A DNA stretch of 17,557 nucleotides from Larix sibirica (Eukaryota > Streptophyta > Pinopsida > Pinales > Pinaceae), in assembly GCA_004151065.3 (NCBI GenBank), contig NWUY0300014077.1, positions 60,733 to 78,289 of the forward strand, given 5' to 3'. The notes below the pieces were generated by a model. That model worked only from the letters and a program-made list of their open reading frames with translations, was not told the DNA's origin and searched no databases. Position 1 is the stretch's first letter, and each line of letters opens with the position of its first letter. Shown in pieces: positions 1 to 10,023 of the stretch. The position numbers and the translations under genes are program-made.

Positions 1-1
1 C

Positions 2-1546
2 AACACTTTCTATCTAGTGGCAGATTATCAACAAATTCAGGATGTTTTTCTAGTACTAAAGAGAGAAAATGCTTCTTTGATTGTTACTAAAGAAGGAAAT
101 GAATATCGGGTAAAGGAATTACATAAATCATAAGTAGAAGTATGGGAGGTAAAGAACAAGCTAGATGAGGTGAATATTCAGTTAGACTCTTATAGGGTAA
201 ATCTAATTGAAGAAAAGAAGAAACCGGAATTAAACCCTCTTATTATCCAAATAATTGGCCTAAACAAACAATTAAATGATCTTAGACAGAGATTGGATCA
301 GAGAAAGCAATAAAAAATTAAATGGAAGGCCCAAGATTTAGATAATAGACTAGAGATTGTCAAGCTGGAAGGAGTGATTGAAAAGAAATTTTTTTTGAAA
401 ACAAAAGGAGAAAATATGGAAAAGGAAAATGGGGTAATTCATGACCTAAACAATGAAATAGCCCAACTTAAGATGCAAATAGAATATTGGAAATAAAAGC
501 ATGAATAGGTCTTGGCGCATGCCTTTATGATAAAGAAACTGCAGAGAATTAAGATAAGCCTGTGGAAGAATATTTTCACAAAATTAGAAAAGATACAAGG
601 TCGCATACAATTTACTCTAAGTCATTATAAAGTATACATGGATGCAACTAATTACCTGAACATGAATAGAAGCAATAGTGAAGATAAGTGTCATGTGGCT
701 AATATATCCAAAACTGTGATCAACACATTAAATCTAGAAAAACTACAATCCAAGCACACATTTGATAGAACATAATCCATCATGCATATGGAAAAATGCA
801 TCCATAGAGTTACTTTACTAAGAGCACTAGAGGAAAAATTAAAATAATTTGTAGTACTAGTCGGTCCATTCTTTAAAATAATGACCACCATTAAAAGTAA
901 CGATCTCCCAATTCCTTGGAATGAAACATAAGACTTGATTCCGAAGAATCTATATCATCAATATGCCCATGACCAAATGATAAGGCTGACAACAATTTCC
1001 CTAAGGGAGAATCCACCCACGTCAAGTGAGTTGTACAAGGAATTGTAGCCTTCCATGGATACTATGGCATTGTTAAAAAATATAATAGGTGGCTAAGGCA
1101 ATATCGAATATATGCCCCAATCCGAATTGGATAAATCTTCCGGGATTTTAAAAACTGGATCAAGCCCACCAAATCACACTTGGCAGAGTATACAAGAATT
1201 GAAAAAATTTGCATTCAAGCAATAGCTACAGCTGCAAGAAGTAGGAATAAAACTACAGATTCTACCAACTAAGGATCTAGGGGGTACATCTTGTACTCCT
1301 AAAAAAGATATGCGAGGAAAATTGAATCGAGGAGAAAAATGACAAAAAATAGTATGTGAATATAGGTCATGGGTGACATATCAAGGGAAGCAGTTACGAT
1401 ACATCAACAAAGATAATAGATTCTAAATAATCATAACAAAGATTCATAGGAAAAAAAACCTAAGGGCATAGTCAACCACAAAAGGCATATAAAAACTCAC
1501 CTGGAAGAGGCACAAAGGAAGTTCGATCATTTCTCATAAGTTTTGA
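2..1546 (+). pseudogene. Coiled-coil, gag-like retrotransposon relic
   Basis: A single forward frame (codons starting at base 2) reads as lysine/glutamate-rich protein for about 515 codons, broken by 15 in-frame stops (131, 311, 494, 506, 773, 845, 929, 1046, 1094, 1223, 1340, 1424, 1469, 1490, 1544) and no obvious frameshift. The first 170 codons look like coiled coil (for example NNEIAQLKMQIEYWK at about 449-493). The longest open piece is 512-775. Thirteen of the stops are TAA or TAG and many sit where glutamine would fit, as expected from C-to-T decay of a methylated repeat. No zinc knuckle or enzyme motif is visible. I infer the N-terminal gag-like part of an LTR element because RT/RNase H sequence lies downstream on the same strand, but the two need not belong to one copy. 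A decayed host coiled-coil gene is the alternative. Confidence 0.5.
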
Positions 1547-1549
1547 AGG

Positions 1550-2530
1550 CCGGAGATAGTCGTCTAGATATGTCACATTACTTGGATCTCTTTCTCTCAC
1601 TTCCTCTCATTCTTAAAACTCATAGACCACTGAAATTATGTTGTCAAGTTGATAGACAATAGGACCAGAGCATAGATGAATTAATCCCCCCTATTGTATT
1701 TTGTTGCACAAGAGAAATAGAAGCAATGTATTTATGAGGGTACCCAGGACTTAGGAAAGCATTCCATTGGGGTTTTTGGATGTAATTTGTTTATGTTCAC
1801 ATTGAATGAGATATTTTTCATTAGCAATACCCAGGACCAAGGAATCCTGCCACCGGGTTTTTCGATTTAAAATGTCTTCATTCTTGAATGTATGAGTTTT
1901 ATGTTGTTTAAGAAACCATGGACTAAGGCAATCATGTCACTGGTTGTTAAATTAATAGTATCTTGTATATGTTTTTAATTTATTTGTGATAGTATGTCAA
2001 GTATTTTTCTAATAGCCTAGATTTACATGCATCTGAAATTTACCCGGCTATGTAATTTTCAAATAGAAGCTAAGATGCATAGCAATGGGAAGTTAAAACA
2101 TACTTTGTTAGCTGAGTGTATGTTATGTTGTTTTTTATTCTTTCTTTCTGAAAGCTGGATATGATTAAGGTGCCTATGAGTTGTATCTATTTTTAGTTTT
2201 TAATTCTTGTGGGGTATTTGGGCCTCCCTTTTAATACAACACTCATTTTCCATTTTGTTTTCATGGCTGAAATTTCCCCCCAAGCACCTCAAATTTCAAT
2301 TCTAAATCCAATCAATTTTTGCATGTATATTTGAAAGGTACCTAGGTTAACATACTGGGAGTCATACCCACTTATTTTTTAAGGGTTCCCTCCCTTGGTC
2401 AGAGAACTAGATTAAGTGGCACAAAGATGGTTCTATCTACATATCCCTCCTTGGAATTTGTATTTTGACTGAAGCCCCCATTTATTTGACGTTTAAATCT
2501 ATAGTTGGGGATAACTATTGAATGGATCCT
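1550..2530. other. Gene-free stretch between gag-like and RT relics
   Basis: No open frame of note and no recognisable domain on either strand. The only structure seen is the degenerate 87-bp triplicate near 1741-1975. The position between a gag-like relic and an RT relic suggests untranslated or LTR-derived retrotransposon sequence, but no LTR ends could be fixed. Confidence 0.4.
1741..1975 (+). repeat. Degenerate tandem repeat, three units of about 87 bp
   Basis: Three units begin at 1741, 1828 and 1914. Each opens with a similar block: TACCCAGGACTTAGGAAAGC, TACCCAGGACCAAGGAATCC and AACCATGGACTAAGGCAATC. A CACTGG- or CATTGG-like block and a T-rich stretch (GGGTTTTT in the first two) follow. 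The spacing of 87 and 86 bp is regular while identity has decayed, mostly outside the opening block, so the triplication is old. Confidence 0.6.
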
Positions 2531-2539
2531 CATTTTGGT

Positions 2540-3360
2540 TGAGGTGCAACCTGAGGAACAACACTTAGCAATGAAAAATGTTTCCTAATAATGAATGAAG
2601 AAATTGTATTGGGTCATCATGTGTCTTTTGCAGGAATATAGGTAGATCCCACCAAGATGGCATTGATTGTCACAATGCTAGGGCCAAACCAATAAAAAAT
2701 GGGTCCAAAGTTTTTTGGGCCATGCAGTATATTACTGATTATTCATAGAAAATTTCACTAAGAGAACCTTGACACTATTTAAATTATTGGCAAAAGAATC
2801 TGATTTTTATTGGAACAATGAATTCCAACGTGCCTTTGATGCACTCAAGGAAAAAATTTCCTTATCCCTAGAGTTGAGAGGTCCGAATTGAAGTCTTCCT
2901 TTCCATATATCCACTGACACATTGGACTCAACCATAGGAGTAGTCCTAGGCCAAATGAAAAATATGTTAACTCATGATATTTATTTCATAAGAAAAAATA
3001 TAGATCCTACTGAATTGAATTACACTATGACTGAGAAAGAGTTCTTGTTAGTAGTGCATGCAATAAACAAATTTAGACATTACATCACAAGGTATGAATT
3101 TTTTATCCATAATGACCACTCTTCCAAGTTAGGTATCTCATGAAAAAGCTGATCACAAATGGCATGATTACTGGGTGGCTGCTGCTGTTGTAGGAGTTCA
3201 ACATCACATTTTTGGATATACTGGGAAGGGAAAATTAGATAGGTAACTTCCTTTCTAGACTTAATAATGAAGGTGAGATTACTCCAAGTGATGATAGTAT
3301 TCCAGATGAATTTTTTTTTCTATATCTACTAACTCCCCATGGTTTGTAGGAATAGACAAC
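2540..3360 (+). pseudogene. Ty3/gypsy RT C-terminus and RNase H (element A)
   Basis: The reading starts in frame 2 (VLGHHVSFAGI at about 2606, then VDPTKM) and shifts to frame 3 near 2700. It continues with the RT thumb (SFLGHA at 2709) and the connection (FYWNNEFQRAFDALKEKIS). The RNase H domain follows: FHISTDTLDSTIGVVLGQ carries the first catalytic Asp, TEKEFLLVVHAINKFRHYI the Glu, and HNDHSS matches the usual T-D-H site. After a further frame change it reads WLLLLQEFNIT and FLSRLNN, the usual end of RNase H before integrase. The longest open piece is 2922-3143. Stops replace Gln in G-I-Q-V-D-P and Trp after GPN. The RT catalytic YxDD part and the integrase are missing. The reading ends at FVGIDNY, where an LTR starts, so element B probably inserted here. 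Confidence 0.9.
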
Positions 3361-3496
3361 TATTGGAGGAGCCTAGTTGGCCATCCAACTAGGTCCTCCC
3401 AATCAACTAGGAAGTAGTTGGCTCAATTAGTCATGTCAGCTAGGAAAACCGACTAAGAAGTTAAGAAACGGTAACTAAATAACTGTGTGTATTAAC

Positions 3497-3504
3497 TATA
3501 TAAT
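3497..3504 (+). promoter_or_regulatory. TATA box in LTR of element B
   Basis: TATATAAT lies in the middle of the LTR, where the U3/R boundary of a plant LTR would be expected. A GC-richer block with GAGCAAGGAGAAAG follows about 10 bp downstream. Confidence 0.45.
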
Positions 3505-3568
3505 AAGATGGTGAGCAAGGAGAAAGAAACTCTCTGCTATGCTTTGTACATGATTTGCTTGCTATGAT

Positions 3569-3574
3569 AATAAA
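3569..3574 (+). terminator. AATAAA polyadenylation signal in LTR of element B
   Basis: AATAAA lies 72 bp after the TATA box and 142 bp before the LTR end, consistent with the end of the R region. The motif is short and common in AT-rich DNA. Confidence 0.35.
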
Positions 3575-3717
3575 TATAATTGTTCCTCTGGTCCCTATTA
3601 CTTTGTATCTCTCTTTCTCTCCTTATGTGTGTGTGATCTCATATGTGTATCCTTATATATATGATGCGCAAGATGTACTACTGGTAAACCCCCTTGTAAT
3701 CCCATAGATTACAACAC

Positions 3718-3732
3718 TGGTTCCATTGCAGG
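3718..3732 (+). other. Possible tRNA primer-binding site of element B
   Basis: TGGTTCCATTGCAGG starts two bases after the LTR terminal CA. It matches the initiator-Met site common in plant LTR elements (TGGTATCAGAGC) at 8 of 12 positions, including the obligatory TGG. The mismatches fit decay, or a different primer tRNA. Confidence 0.35.
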
Positions 3733-3775
3733 TAGTACTGACCTGCGACATGAAGTAGTCATACATATGTAAATG

Positions 3776-5970
3776 GTGAGTGAGAGATAAATTAGAGACT
3801 GGTGGAATAAGAATATTACAAATTATATACAACACTATGCCATAATGAACAATTTGACACTTGCAATTGCATAGGTTCGAGAAAAGTTCTTCACTGAGTC
3901 CCATGAACGATTTATAGATATTGTTCATGAGCAATTTTGACTACAAGAATCAAATATTGTTAATGTACAAGATCTACAATTGAGGAAGAACAAATTTGTA
4001 GGAGTGGCTCAAAAAGATACGCGAAGAGTTCTGTGAAGAGCAATCCATGGAAGAAAGAAATTCAGTTGACCAATTTTGAAGCAGATTTTATACTGACCTT
4101 CACGAAGGATTTTTCTATTCAATGTCAAGCTTGTTATATAAATTTTAATTGAAAATATAGCCGACCATATAGTTGAACCAAAACCTCTGTTGGATGTGCT
4201 TGACTCGTCAAACTGGGAGAAAAGGAAAAACGATTGTGAGTGCTTTGTCAAATAGCGTGAATGGGAATACTTTTTGAGTAAATGAAATGCACTGTTGATC
4301 CCACCTTCATCGAACAGTAATATTTAGGTCAGAAATGAGGGGTCACCAGCCATGTGATATGAATAGAAGAACGATGCTAATGAGTAGAAAAAGACAAGAA
4401 TGAATCCCTGCAAGAAGTCAAGTCTGCTCTAACGAAATAAGTGTCTAGCTGCTCATAAAAAAATAACATATATTTAGAGAATAGAAAGAGAAAATAGGTA
4501 CAAGTGACGAGAGAAACTGGGATATATTGTAATTCTTGTACACAAAAAAGAAGTATAAAGAATAAATTGATCGAGATGGTTGAGCAGCCAAAAGCCTTTC
4601 CTAAATCGAGAGAAAGTCAACCAGATGAGACAAGAGGAGAGGTGTTGACACCAGCAGAATAGTATCACACTATGGTGTTGACCCCATAATCTTTGCATAT
4701 TTCAATTCCAGATGCCTTGACTCTCGTCGAGTTTATACCAATGATAATGACAACTGGGCTGACCATTAGACAAATCGTCGAGCATGACATGGGACTGGGA
4801 CCAGGAAACGATAGTATATGGAGTCGACTAGATCATTGTGGATAAATTATGGATCAAATGATGATTCAAAAACCACCACATAGTAATTGGATTACCTTCA
4901 CACCCGAATTTGGAAGACACTCTTTTAATTTATTCTATTCAGACCATGTGGAGGTACCCCCTACCAACAACATTACTGATTGAAGCGACCAAACTATAGG
5001 AGATACGACCTAGTGATGAGGAGTCCATAGAATAAGTACGTATGTCATGGTACATGTCACATCCATAAGAAGTTATCACTGAATGTCAAATAATAAGTCA
5101 GACAATTGGTATTTCCATTCTAGTAAGTACTCAAAGACAAAGTGAAAATTCCAGTTTCATTAACAAGGCTTATTGGATTTCGGTAAATACTTCTATTTTT
5201 TAAGGGGATGAGGATCCTATGAAACATTGGTTTGTATGTAAATCCCTATGGAAAGCTAATCTCATTGATGATGAGCATCAACAAATTACACAGTTTGCAG
5301 GTGGCCTCTGAAATAGAGCACTTACTTAGTACATGAATTTCATGGAAGATTGTCCCAATATAAAACAACGAATTAAAGATCATTTCTTGGAATTCTTCAA
5401 AGAATATGACACTAAGCATCTAGTGGGACACAAATTGAAATAAATAAAGCAAAGAATAGGATAAATAGTATGAGAATATGATATAAGATTCAAATATCTC
5501 CTCAATCAGATGCCATCCAAAATAGTCCAAGCTATTGTGATCTAGTTTTTTGTTGTAGGCATGCAACCACGAATCAAGACGCGATTACTATTGTATGAAT
5601 ACATGACATATGTGGTTATAATGATCATGGAAGATACAACAATCAAGTAAATCACCCACAGGGTCACATAAATTTGTGTTGCTTCGTCTGCAATAGTGAA
5701 GAACATTTGAGTCCTGACTGCCCATGGAAGGATAAAATGAACCTCAAATTTTGTACAAAATGTGGGTTGGGGGAACACAATTTATAAGAATGCCCAATCA
5801 CGTTAGAATAACTTCACAATAAAAATAATGTTAATATCTTGTATAGTGTCCCGAAACATGAAGCATTGAATACTAAACATTTACAAGTAACCACCAGGAA
5901 AGGCATAAATATTGGAGGGGATAACTCCCTCGTCACAAGAATATAAATAAAAGAATAAAATTATCCTAAT
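3776..5970 (+). pseudogene. Gag polyprotein relic of Ty3/gypsy element B
   Basis: Gag would package element RNA into cytoplasmic particles. The N-terminal part reads in frame 2 from 3776 (RDWWNKNITNYIQHYA, then FFTESHERFIDIVHEQF). A frame-1 stretch from about 4370 to 5012 reads PDALTLVEFIPMIMTTGLTI and similar. Frame 2 from 5015 holds the retrotransposon gag domain: GDEDPMKHWFVC, NRALT-YMNF, HFLEFFKEYDTKHLVGHKLK and REYDIRFKYLLNQ. After a frameshift near 5600, frame 1 carries two CCHC knuckles: CFVCNSEEHLSPDC (5680-5721) and CTKCGLGEHNL-stop-EC (5752-5793). Spacing is C-x2-C-x4-H-x4-C in both; the second has TAA inside. The reading fades at about 5970, just before a protease would begin, where the minus-strand protease of element C starts. 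LTR and primer site lie directly upstream. Confidence 0.8.
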
Positions 5971-6560
5971 TTTCCAAATCACATTGTTATCAAAGTGCCA
6001 ATGTATCCCCAATAGAGCAGGATAGGGATCAATGTCCTCCAGTATTTCTATTACTTCAAACTCAGCCTTTTTTTTACCTCATCAATATTTACTTCCACCT
6101 CGGTTAGTCTACCAATGGGAAAGAATCTATACTAGTTTGATAGTCTGAGTTGGATGGGAGAACACACCAACTTTGGCTTACCCATAAACTCCAAAGTCTT
6201 CTTAGGAAGAATGTTCACATCTTCACCCAAATCGATCATAACATATTCCATATGAAATCCCCCTAATTCAAGTGATGGCCTAAATTCCTTTCTTGTTCTT
6301 CTTCTCTTACACACTCTGCGCACATCACTTTTAGGAAGCGGTACAAAAATATGTTCTTTGGATTCATCAGATATTAGAAACTTGAAAAGCATATAATTTA
6401 TTGTATTGACAGCAAGAGGATCATTTAATACATATATACAACTACGCAGGAAATTACTTATTGGATCTTCTTGGTAACTTTCATATAATCCTCTAGAATA
6501 CTCTTCTTTGGTGTGTATTAGGGTGCATTGCGCAATCTGCTTCATTTTGTCATTGCACAT
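5970..6560 (-). pseudogene. Retropepsin relic of Ty3/gypsy element C
   Basis: Reading from 6560 downward gives a 142-residue open frame ending at 6132. It has a basic linker (CKRRRTRKEF), then the aspartic protease: LELGGFHMEYVMIDLGEDVN with the D-L-G active site at 6225-6233, then ILPKKTLEFMGKPKL. Homology continues past the stop (FPIGRLTEVEVNIDEV). After a frameshift in an A-run it reads EFEVIEILEDIDPYPALLGI, then DNN-V, which is where the protease normally leads towards RT. The protease would process the gag-pol polyprotein as a homodimer. It appears complete across the core but the downstream RT is absent; sequence changes to element B near 5970. The plus-strand frames over this segment are shadows. 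Confidence 0.85.
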
Positions 6561-6762
6561 GCTGCACAGTATTTCTTCTTCGTGTCATCTTCTTCTACGA
6601 ATTTCTTCATCCTCGTGCAAGTGATGTATTTTATCTCATCGTTGCATATATTCTATACATTCCGAAGTTACAATTACATCAACACAGAATCTGTAACTAA
6701 TATTTTGCTTGAAATTTTGATGAAGGATGTGTAGCTTTTCTAAATTTCTTCTCCATAGGCAC

Positions 6763-8037
6763 TCATGTATTACAATCTCCAATCAGGTCTTCACCTGTCC
6801 AAGCACCTTCTTTGGTAACTATATTCAACTGCACCGAATCCTTCACATTGTTATCTTCTCTTGGTTCCATTGTAACCATATTACAATGACCTTTCTTCTC
6901 TTCCCATTTCTTAACAAGGTCTGGGCACTCCTCTATCATATGTTCTATGTTATGGAAATATGCACATAGATCCCATGACTTAGTACAGTATCTCACCAAG
7001 TGGCCTAGTTATCCACAGTTCAATCAAAGTACCTGCTTTCCTCCACCATAGCCCCTTGCTCGACCTAGGAAAACACCATGCGCTACTCCATGTTTTCCTC
7101 TCGGGGTTAGGTTGCTTTGTTTCTTTTGTACCTTGCACCTGGTAGGCATCCATTGTATTGCATTTCATCAATTGCAGAGCAAGACAATTATTCACATCAT
7201 GGCCAATAGACTTGCAGAACTCATACAATGGTGAATGCGCAAATATATGATACTTCTACAGCATGGGGAAATTAGGAGGCACATGCCTCTAGGCTCTACA
7301 GATATCACACCATTCAGACTTCAGTGCTACCAAAAAAGGACTAGGTGCACCGGTACCCATGTAATTGTTTAGCATTGGACATTCATTCTTATAATGTCCT
7401 TTTGTCCTATAGAAGCAACACCATATGTTTTCTCTAACTGTATTCCCAGTAGAGAGGTGTTTTAATTGTCTAGTCAACACATCAAGCTATGCCTGAACCT
7501 GTTCCATTCCTAGCGATGCTTCGCCTCCAAGAGTAGCTTCCAATCTGATGGCGATCTCTAGGGTTCTGGAATAATTCTTCACCTTCTATTGCATCAAGGG
7601 AACTATGATATGCAGCAATAGACCCACAATAAACCATTCACTATGCTACACATCCATGATCTGAAAACTTAGTCGACCAACAAGATCTTGAATCGTTGGT
7701 CGTACTACCACACAAACTCACCAACATGATGTTTAATTTCTTTAATGTTAGTGATGCACTGCGACTCATACTTCAGTCTGGAATTATTTCACTAGATAAT
7801 TTTTAATCATATCCAATGTGCGAGGCTAACCTGCGACAACCGTAATCTTTTACTTCATGTACCGCATTGAAGCTCTGTCTCTGAACATGGTTCCAACTAC
7901 ATAATATTAGAAACTTCATCCATAATATTCTTTACAGCCCAAATTGCTTTGCAGGTGAACCAAAGTTTTTATGCATCATCTTTTCCCATCCCTTGAAATT
8001 GGGGTAACCACAAAATAGAATCTGACGTCATCGCCAT
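6763..8037 (-). pseudogene. Five-zinc-knuckle gag relic of element C
   Basis: A likely start ATG at 8037 opens MAMTSDSILWLPQFQGMGKD. The gag domain follows (WFTCKAIWAVKNIMDEVSN, SQCITNIKEIKHHVGEFVW, YDQRFKILL), then LEIAIRLEATLGGEASLG. Five CCHC knuckles follow, at 7379-7420, 7268-7309, 7184-7225, 6985-7026 and 6925-6966. Each has lost at least one ligand: Cys-to-Tyr (second Cys), Cys-to-Phe (last Cys), Cys-to-Tyr (first Cys), a TGA at the first Cys, and Cys-to-Phe (second Cys). A glycine/arginine-rich linker between knuckles 3 and 4 is frameshifted. The tail DSVQLNIVTKEGAWTGEDLI leads towards the protease. Several stops (in VQA-stop-LDVL, ML-stop-KYH, CG-stop-LGH) sit where Gln would fit. 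Gag would bind and package element RNA; this copy cannot make it. Confidence 0.88.
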
Positions 8038-8156
8038 CCTGGTGGGTATATGTTGGTTTGTACATCTACTTGTGATTGGTGGACTTGGAATACTACTAGT
8101 ACTTCTCTAACTTTGTAGATCTAGGTTAATACCTTGTATAGTAATAATTTGCACTT

Positions 8157-9220
8157 CTATTGACTTAGGTTCATTCTCGGGTCTTTCTTCCCACACAAAC
8201 TCAAGTAATAATTGGTTTTCATGATTTGATAAAGAACATTGGGGGTTGGGAAAAAGGGAAGATCACCATCTGGTGCGCGTCTTATGAAAATAATGGTTCC
8301 AGGCGAACTTGAATATTGTTGCATTGTCTCTCTTCTAATGATGCAAAAAGCTCCATTCGTCCATACTCCTTGTTCTTGCATATATTCTTGATTCTTCTTT
8401 TCTTCCAGTCTCAAGGGTTTGACATCATTTTTTTCATCATAGCTCTCACTTTCTTCCATACCATGCCTCTTAGGAGGTCTCTCATCCTCTACGCACTCTT
8501 CTTTACCAGACTCTGCGCACTCTTCTAGCACAGAGAAACCTTCTGCACATTATTTTCTCGCTTTCCCATCTCTTACAGTCTTCTTTCCTCTCTGATATGA
8601 CTTATCTTTTCCCTTCAGCTGATTTTCTTGATTTTCTTTCCTCCTTGCTTGTCTTATCTCAGCTCGTCGTTCATGTATTTTCTCCCTATGGAGTCTTTTC
8701 TCTTCTGGATACATGGTGCACCAGTCAGTTCTTCCACTTCCACATGCCCCAACCCCATAGCAGAGGGCTTATGCTGCCATGCTATCAGGGTTCATCGTCA
8801 TCAGCCCCATCTCTATGAACAACATCTTTATCCAGAGCAGAATTAATTTCAAGAACCTCTTTCTTGGACCTTTTTCAAATGTTTCTTTGGCGCGACTATA
8901 CAACTCAATTGATCCTATATCAAATTCTATAATATAGCCTTCCTTCATGCACAAGAACCAAAAATATATGGCTCTAGACCAAGTATTGTTCAAATCTTTC
9001 AGTTCTTGAATCTTTTCCTTGGTCCAAACTATTGGACAAGGAATTCTCTAGGTAGTGTTCATCTCAGTCTTCCTCTGCACCCATTCAAACAGCAAAATAG
9101 GAAAGTCACAAAACAAAATTTCATGCAGATAAGAGTAAATATAACTGTCCTTCCAATATTGAGCTGAATTCTGCAAGTCTTTAGTCTCTTTCTATGCGAA
9201 TTCATCCTCCTTAGTCTCAA
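8157..9220 (-). pseudogene. Extra ORF upstream of gag in element C
   Basis: One minus-strand frame reads as protein for about 350 codons between the putative LTR and gag, with four internal stops, two of them TAG after EDEFA and MNTT. Its first half is aromatic-rich (YLHEILFCDFPILLFEWVQ, NNTWSRAIYFWFLCMKEGYI, EFDIGSIELYSRAKETF). The second half is a charged, Glu/Lys/Arg-rich region (KIHERRAEIRQARRKENQEN, then RPPKRHGMEESESYDEKND), followed by GTIIFIRRAPDGDLPFFPTP. It ends at a stop at 8157, about 120 bp before the gag ATG. I do not recognise an enzyme or domain. Some plant Ty3/gypsy lineages, such as Ogre, carry an additional ORF before gag, and position suggests the same arrangement. The plus-strand frames at 8316-8846 are shadows of its charged part. 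Confidence 0.6.
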
Positions 9221-9310
9221 ACCATTACTCAATATTGTTTTTGGTATGTTTCCACCTCATTACTTCGTCTTCCTAACACAATCCCCATTAGGTCTCGGAA
9301 ACAAAACCAT

Positions 9311-9953
9311 TGTTGGATGTAGTTTGTTGGACCCAAGGTTCAACTTCATGTGACCAACAAAAGCCCATATGCATCAACATCTAGAAATACCCTATGAACA
9401 GAGTATAGTCTCACCTGATATGCGCACAAGAATTAATAGATACTTGAATCAAGGATGCATAGGAGGAATTAAGTTCTTTCTATTCAACATTTCATCAACT
9501 CAATTCATCATATGCATCATATATGTACTTTACATACATTCAATAACTTTCATAATTTATAGACATTCATAAACGAAGATAATGTGCAAGAGAATACACA
9601 AAAATAGAGACTACATTATATTGCTTAGCAAAAATATGTATCATCATGTCATTATATAGGTTAATCTCAACCACTTTTATAATTCATGGCTTCTAAGCAC
9701 CAACTTATGTGACTAGCAGAGTCCAAAACATTACAGGTTTACCTAACAAAAACCCACATACCTATCTATTTCAACTCAAAAAATATTTCTCAGAACCCCA
9801 ACCCTTTACAAAAATGCACCTTATATAGGCTAGAGTAACTAAACTGAAAGTTGTTATTGGCGTGCAACTGGAAACTTATTTTTATTTTCCGCAACCAAAT
9901 ATGCAATTGGTTGGATCGACGCACAGTAACTGATAAAAAATTGGGCACCAACA
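9311..9953 (-). mobile_element. Putative 5' LTR of element C
   Basis: Read on the minus strand the segment begins TGTTGGTGCCC at 9953 and ends CATCCAACA at 9311, with matching 6-bp inverted ends (TGTTGG/CCAACA). A TATA box lies 125 bp inside. One base after the end comes TGGTTTTGTTTCCGAG (9309-9294), which begins with the TGG expected of a primer-binding site, although I cannot name its tRNA. The coding order upstream ORF, gag, protease follows on the same strand. The second LTR is missing, so the ends cannot be checked by comparison. No open frame within it looks real. Confidence 0.5.
9821..9828 (-). promoter_or_regulatory. TATA box in LTR of element C
   Basis: The minus strand reads CCTATATAAGGTGC, a strong TATA-box match in the only GC-moderate part of the LTR. 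Transcription would run towards the upstream ORF and gag. Confidence 0.5.
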
Positions 9954-10023
9954 AAGCACAACTGTGCAAAAATATTCATAATAGAATGGGAGTAAATTGG
10001 AGGATACAAATTAGATTCAAGCA

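Larger units (their letters stand above)
3361..3716 (+). mobile_element. 5' LTR of element B
   Basis: The sequence runs from TATTGGAGGAGCC (a TGTTGG start with one change) to GATTACAACA, giving near-inverted TGTTG/CAACA ends. It contains a TATA box (3497) and an AATAAA (3569). A primer-binding-like site follows one base after the end. It begins exactly where the RNase H-to-integrase reading of element A stops, and ACAAC at 3356-3360 could be the left target-site copy. The right LTR is absent, so the boundaries rest on structure only. Confidence 0.6.

Noticed and set aside
2-1546. Reassigned stop codons (TAA/TAG read as Gln)
   Set aside because: Stops often sit at Gln-compatible positions, but ordinary CAA/CAG codons are plentiful, TGA stops occur too, and the other relics carry frameshifts. 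C-to-T decay of repeats explains it.
2540-3360. Endogenous pararetrovirus (caulimovirid) polymerase
   Set aside because: RT and RNase H alone could fit, but flanking LTR structures, gag with zinc knuckles and the Ty3/gypsy-type link to integrase favour an LTR retrotransposon; no movement-protein-like sequence is seen.
3653-4698. Three minus-strand open frames (3653-3934, 4009-4251, 4474-4698)
   Set aside because: They mirror the plus-strand element B gag relic and show no motif of their own.
5542-5778. Minus-strand 78-codon frame
   Set aside because: It lies over the element B zinc knuckles on the plus strand, which are clear; this is a shadow.
6528-6969. Plus-strand open frames over the element C gag-protease
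   Set aside because: They are Phe/Ser/His-rich shadows of the minus-strand gag and protease, which carry recognisable motifs.
8316-8846. Plus-strand open frames rich in Phe/Leu/Ser
   Set aside because: They are the reverse complement of the Glu/Lys-rich part of the ORF upstream of gag and resemble no protein.
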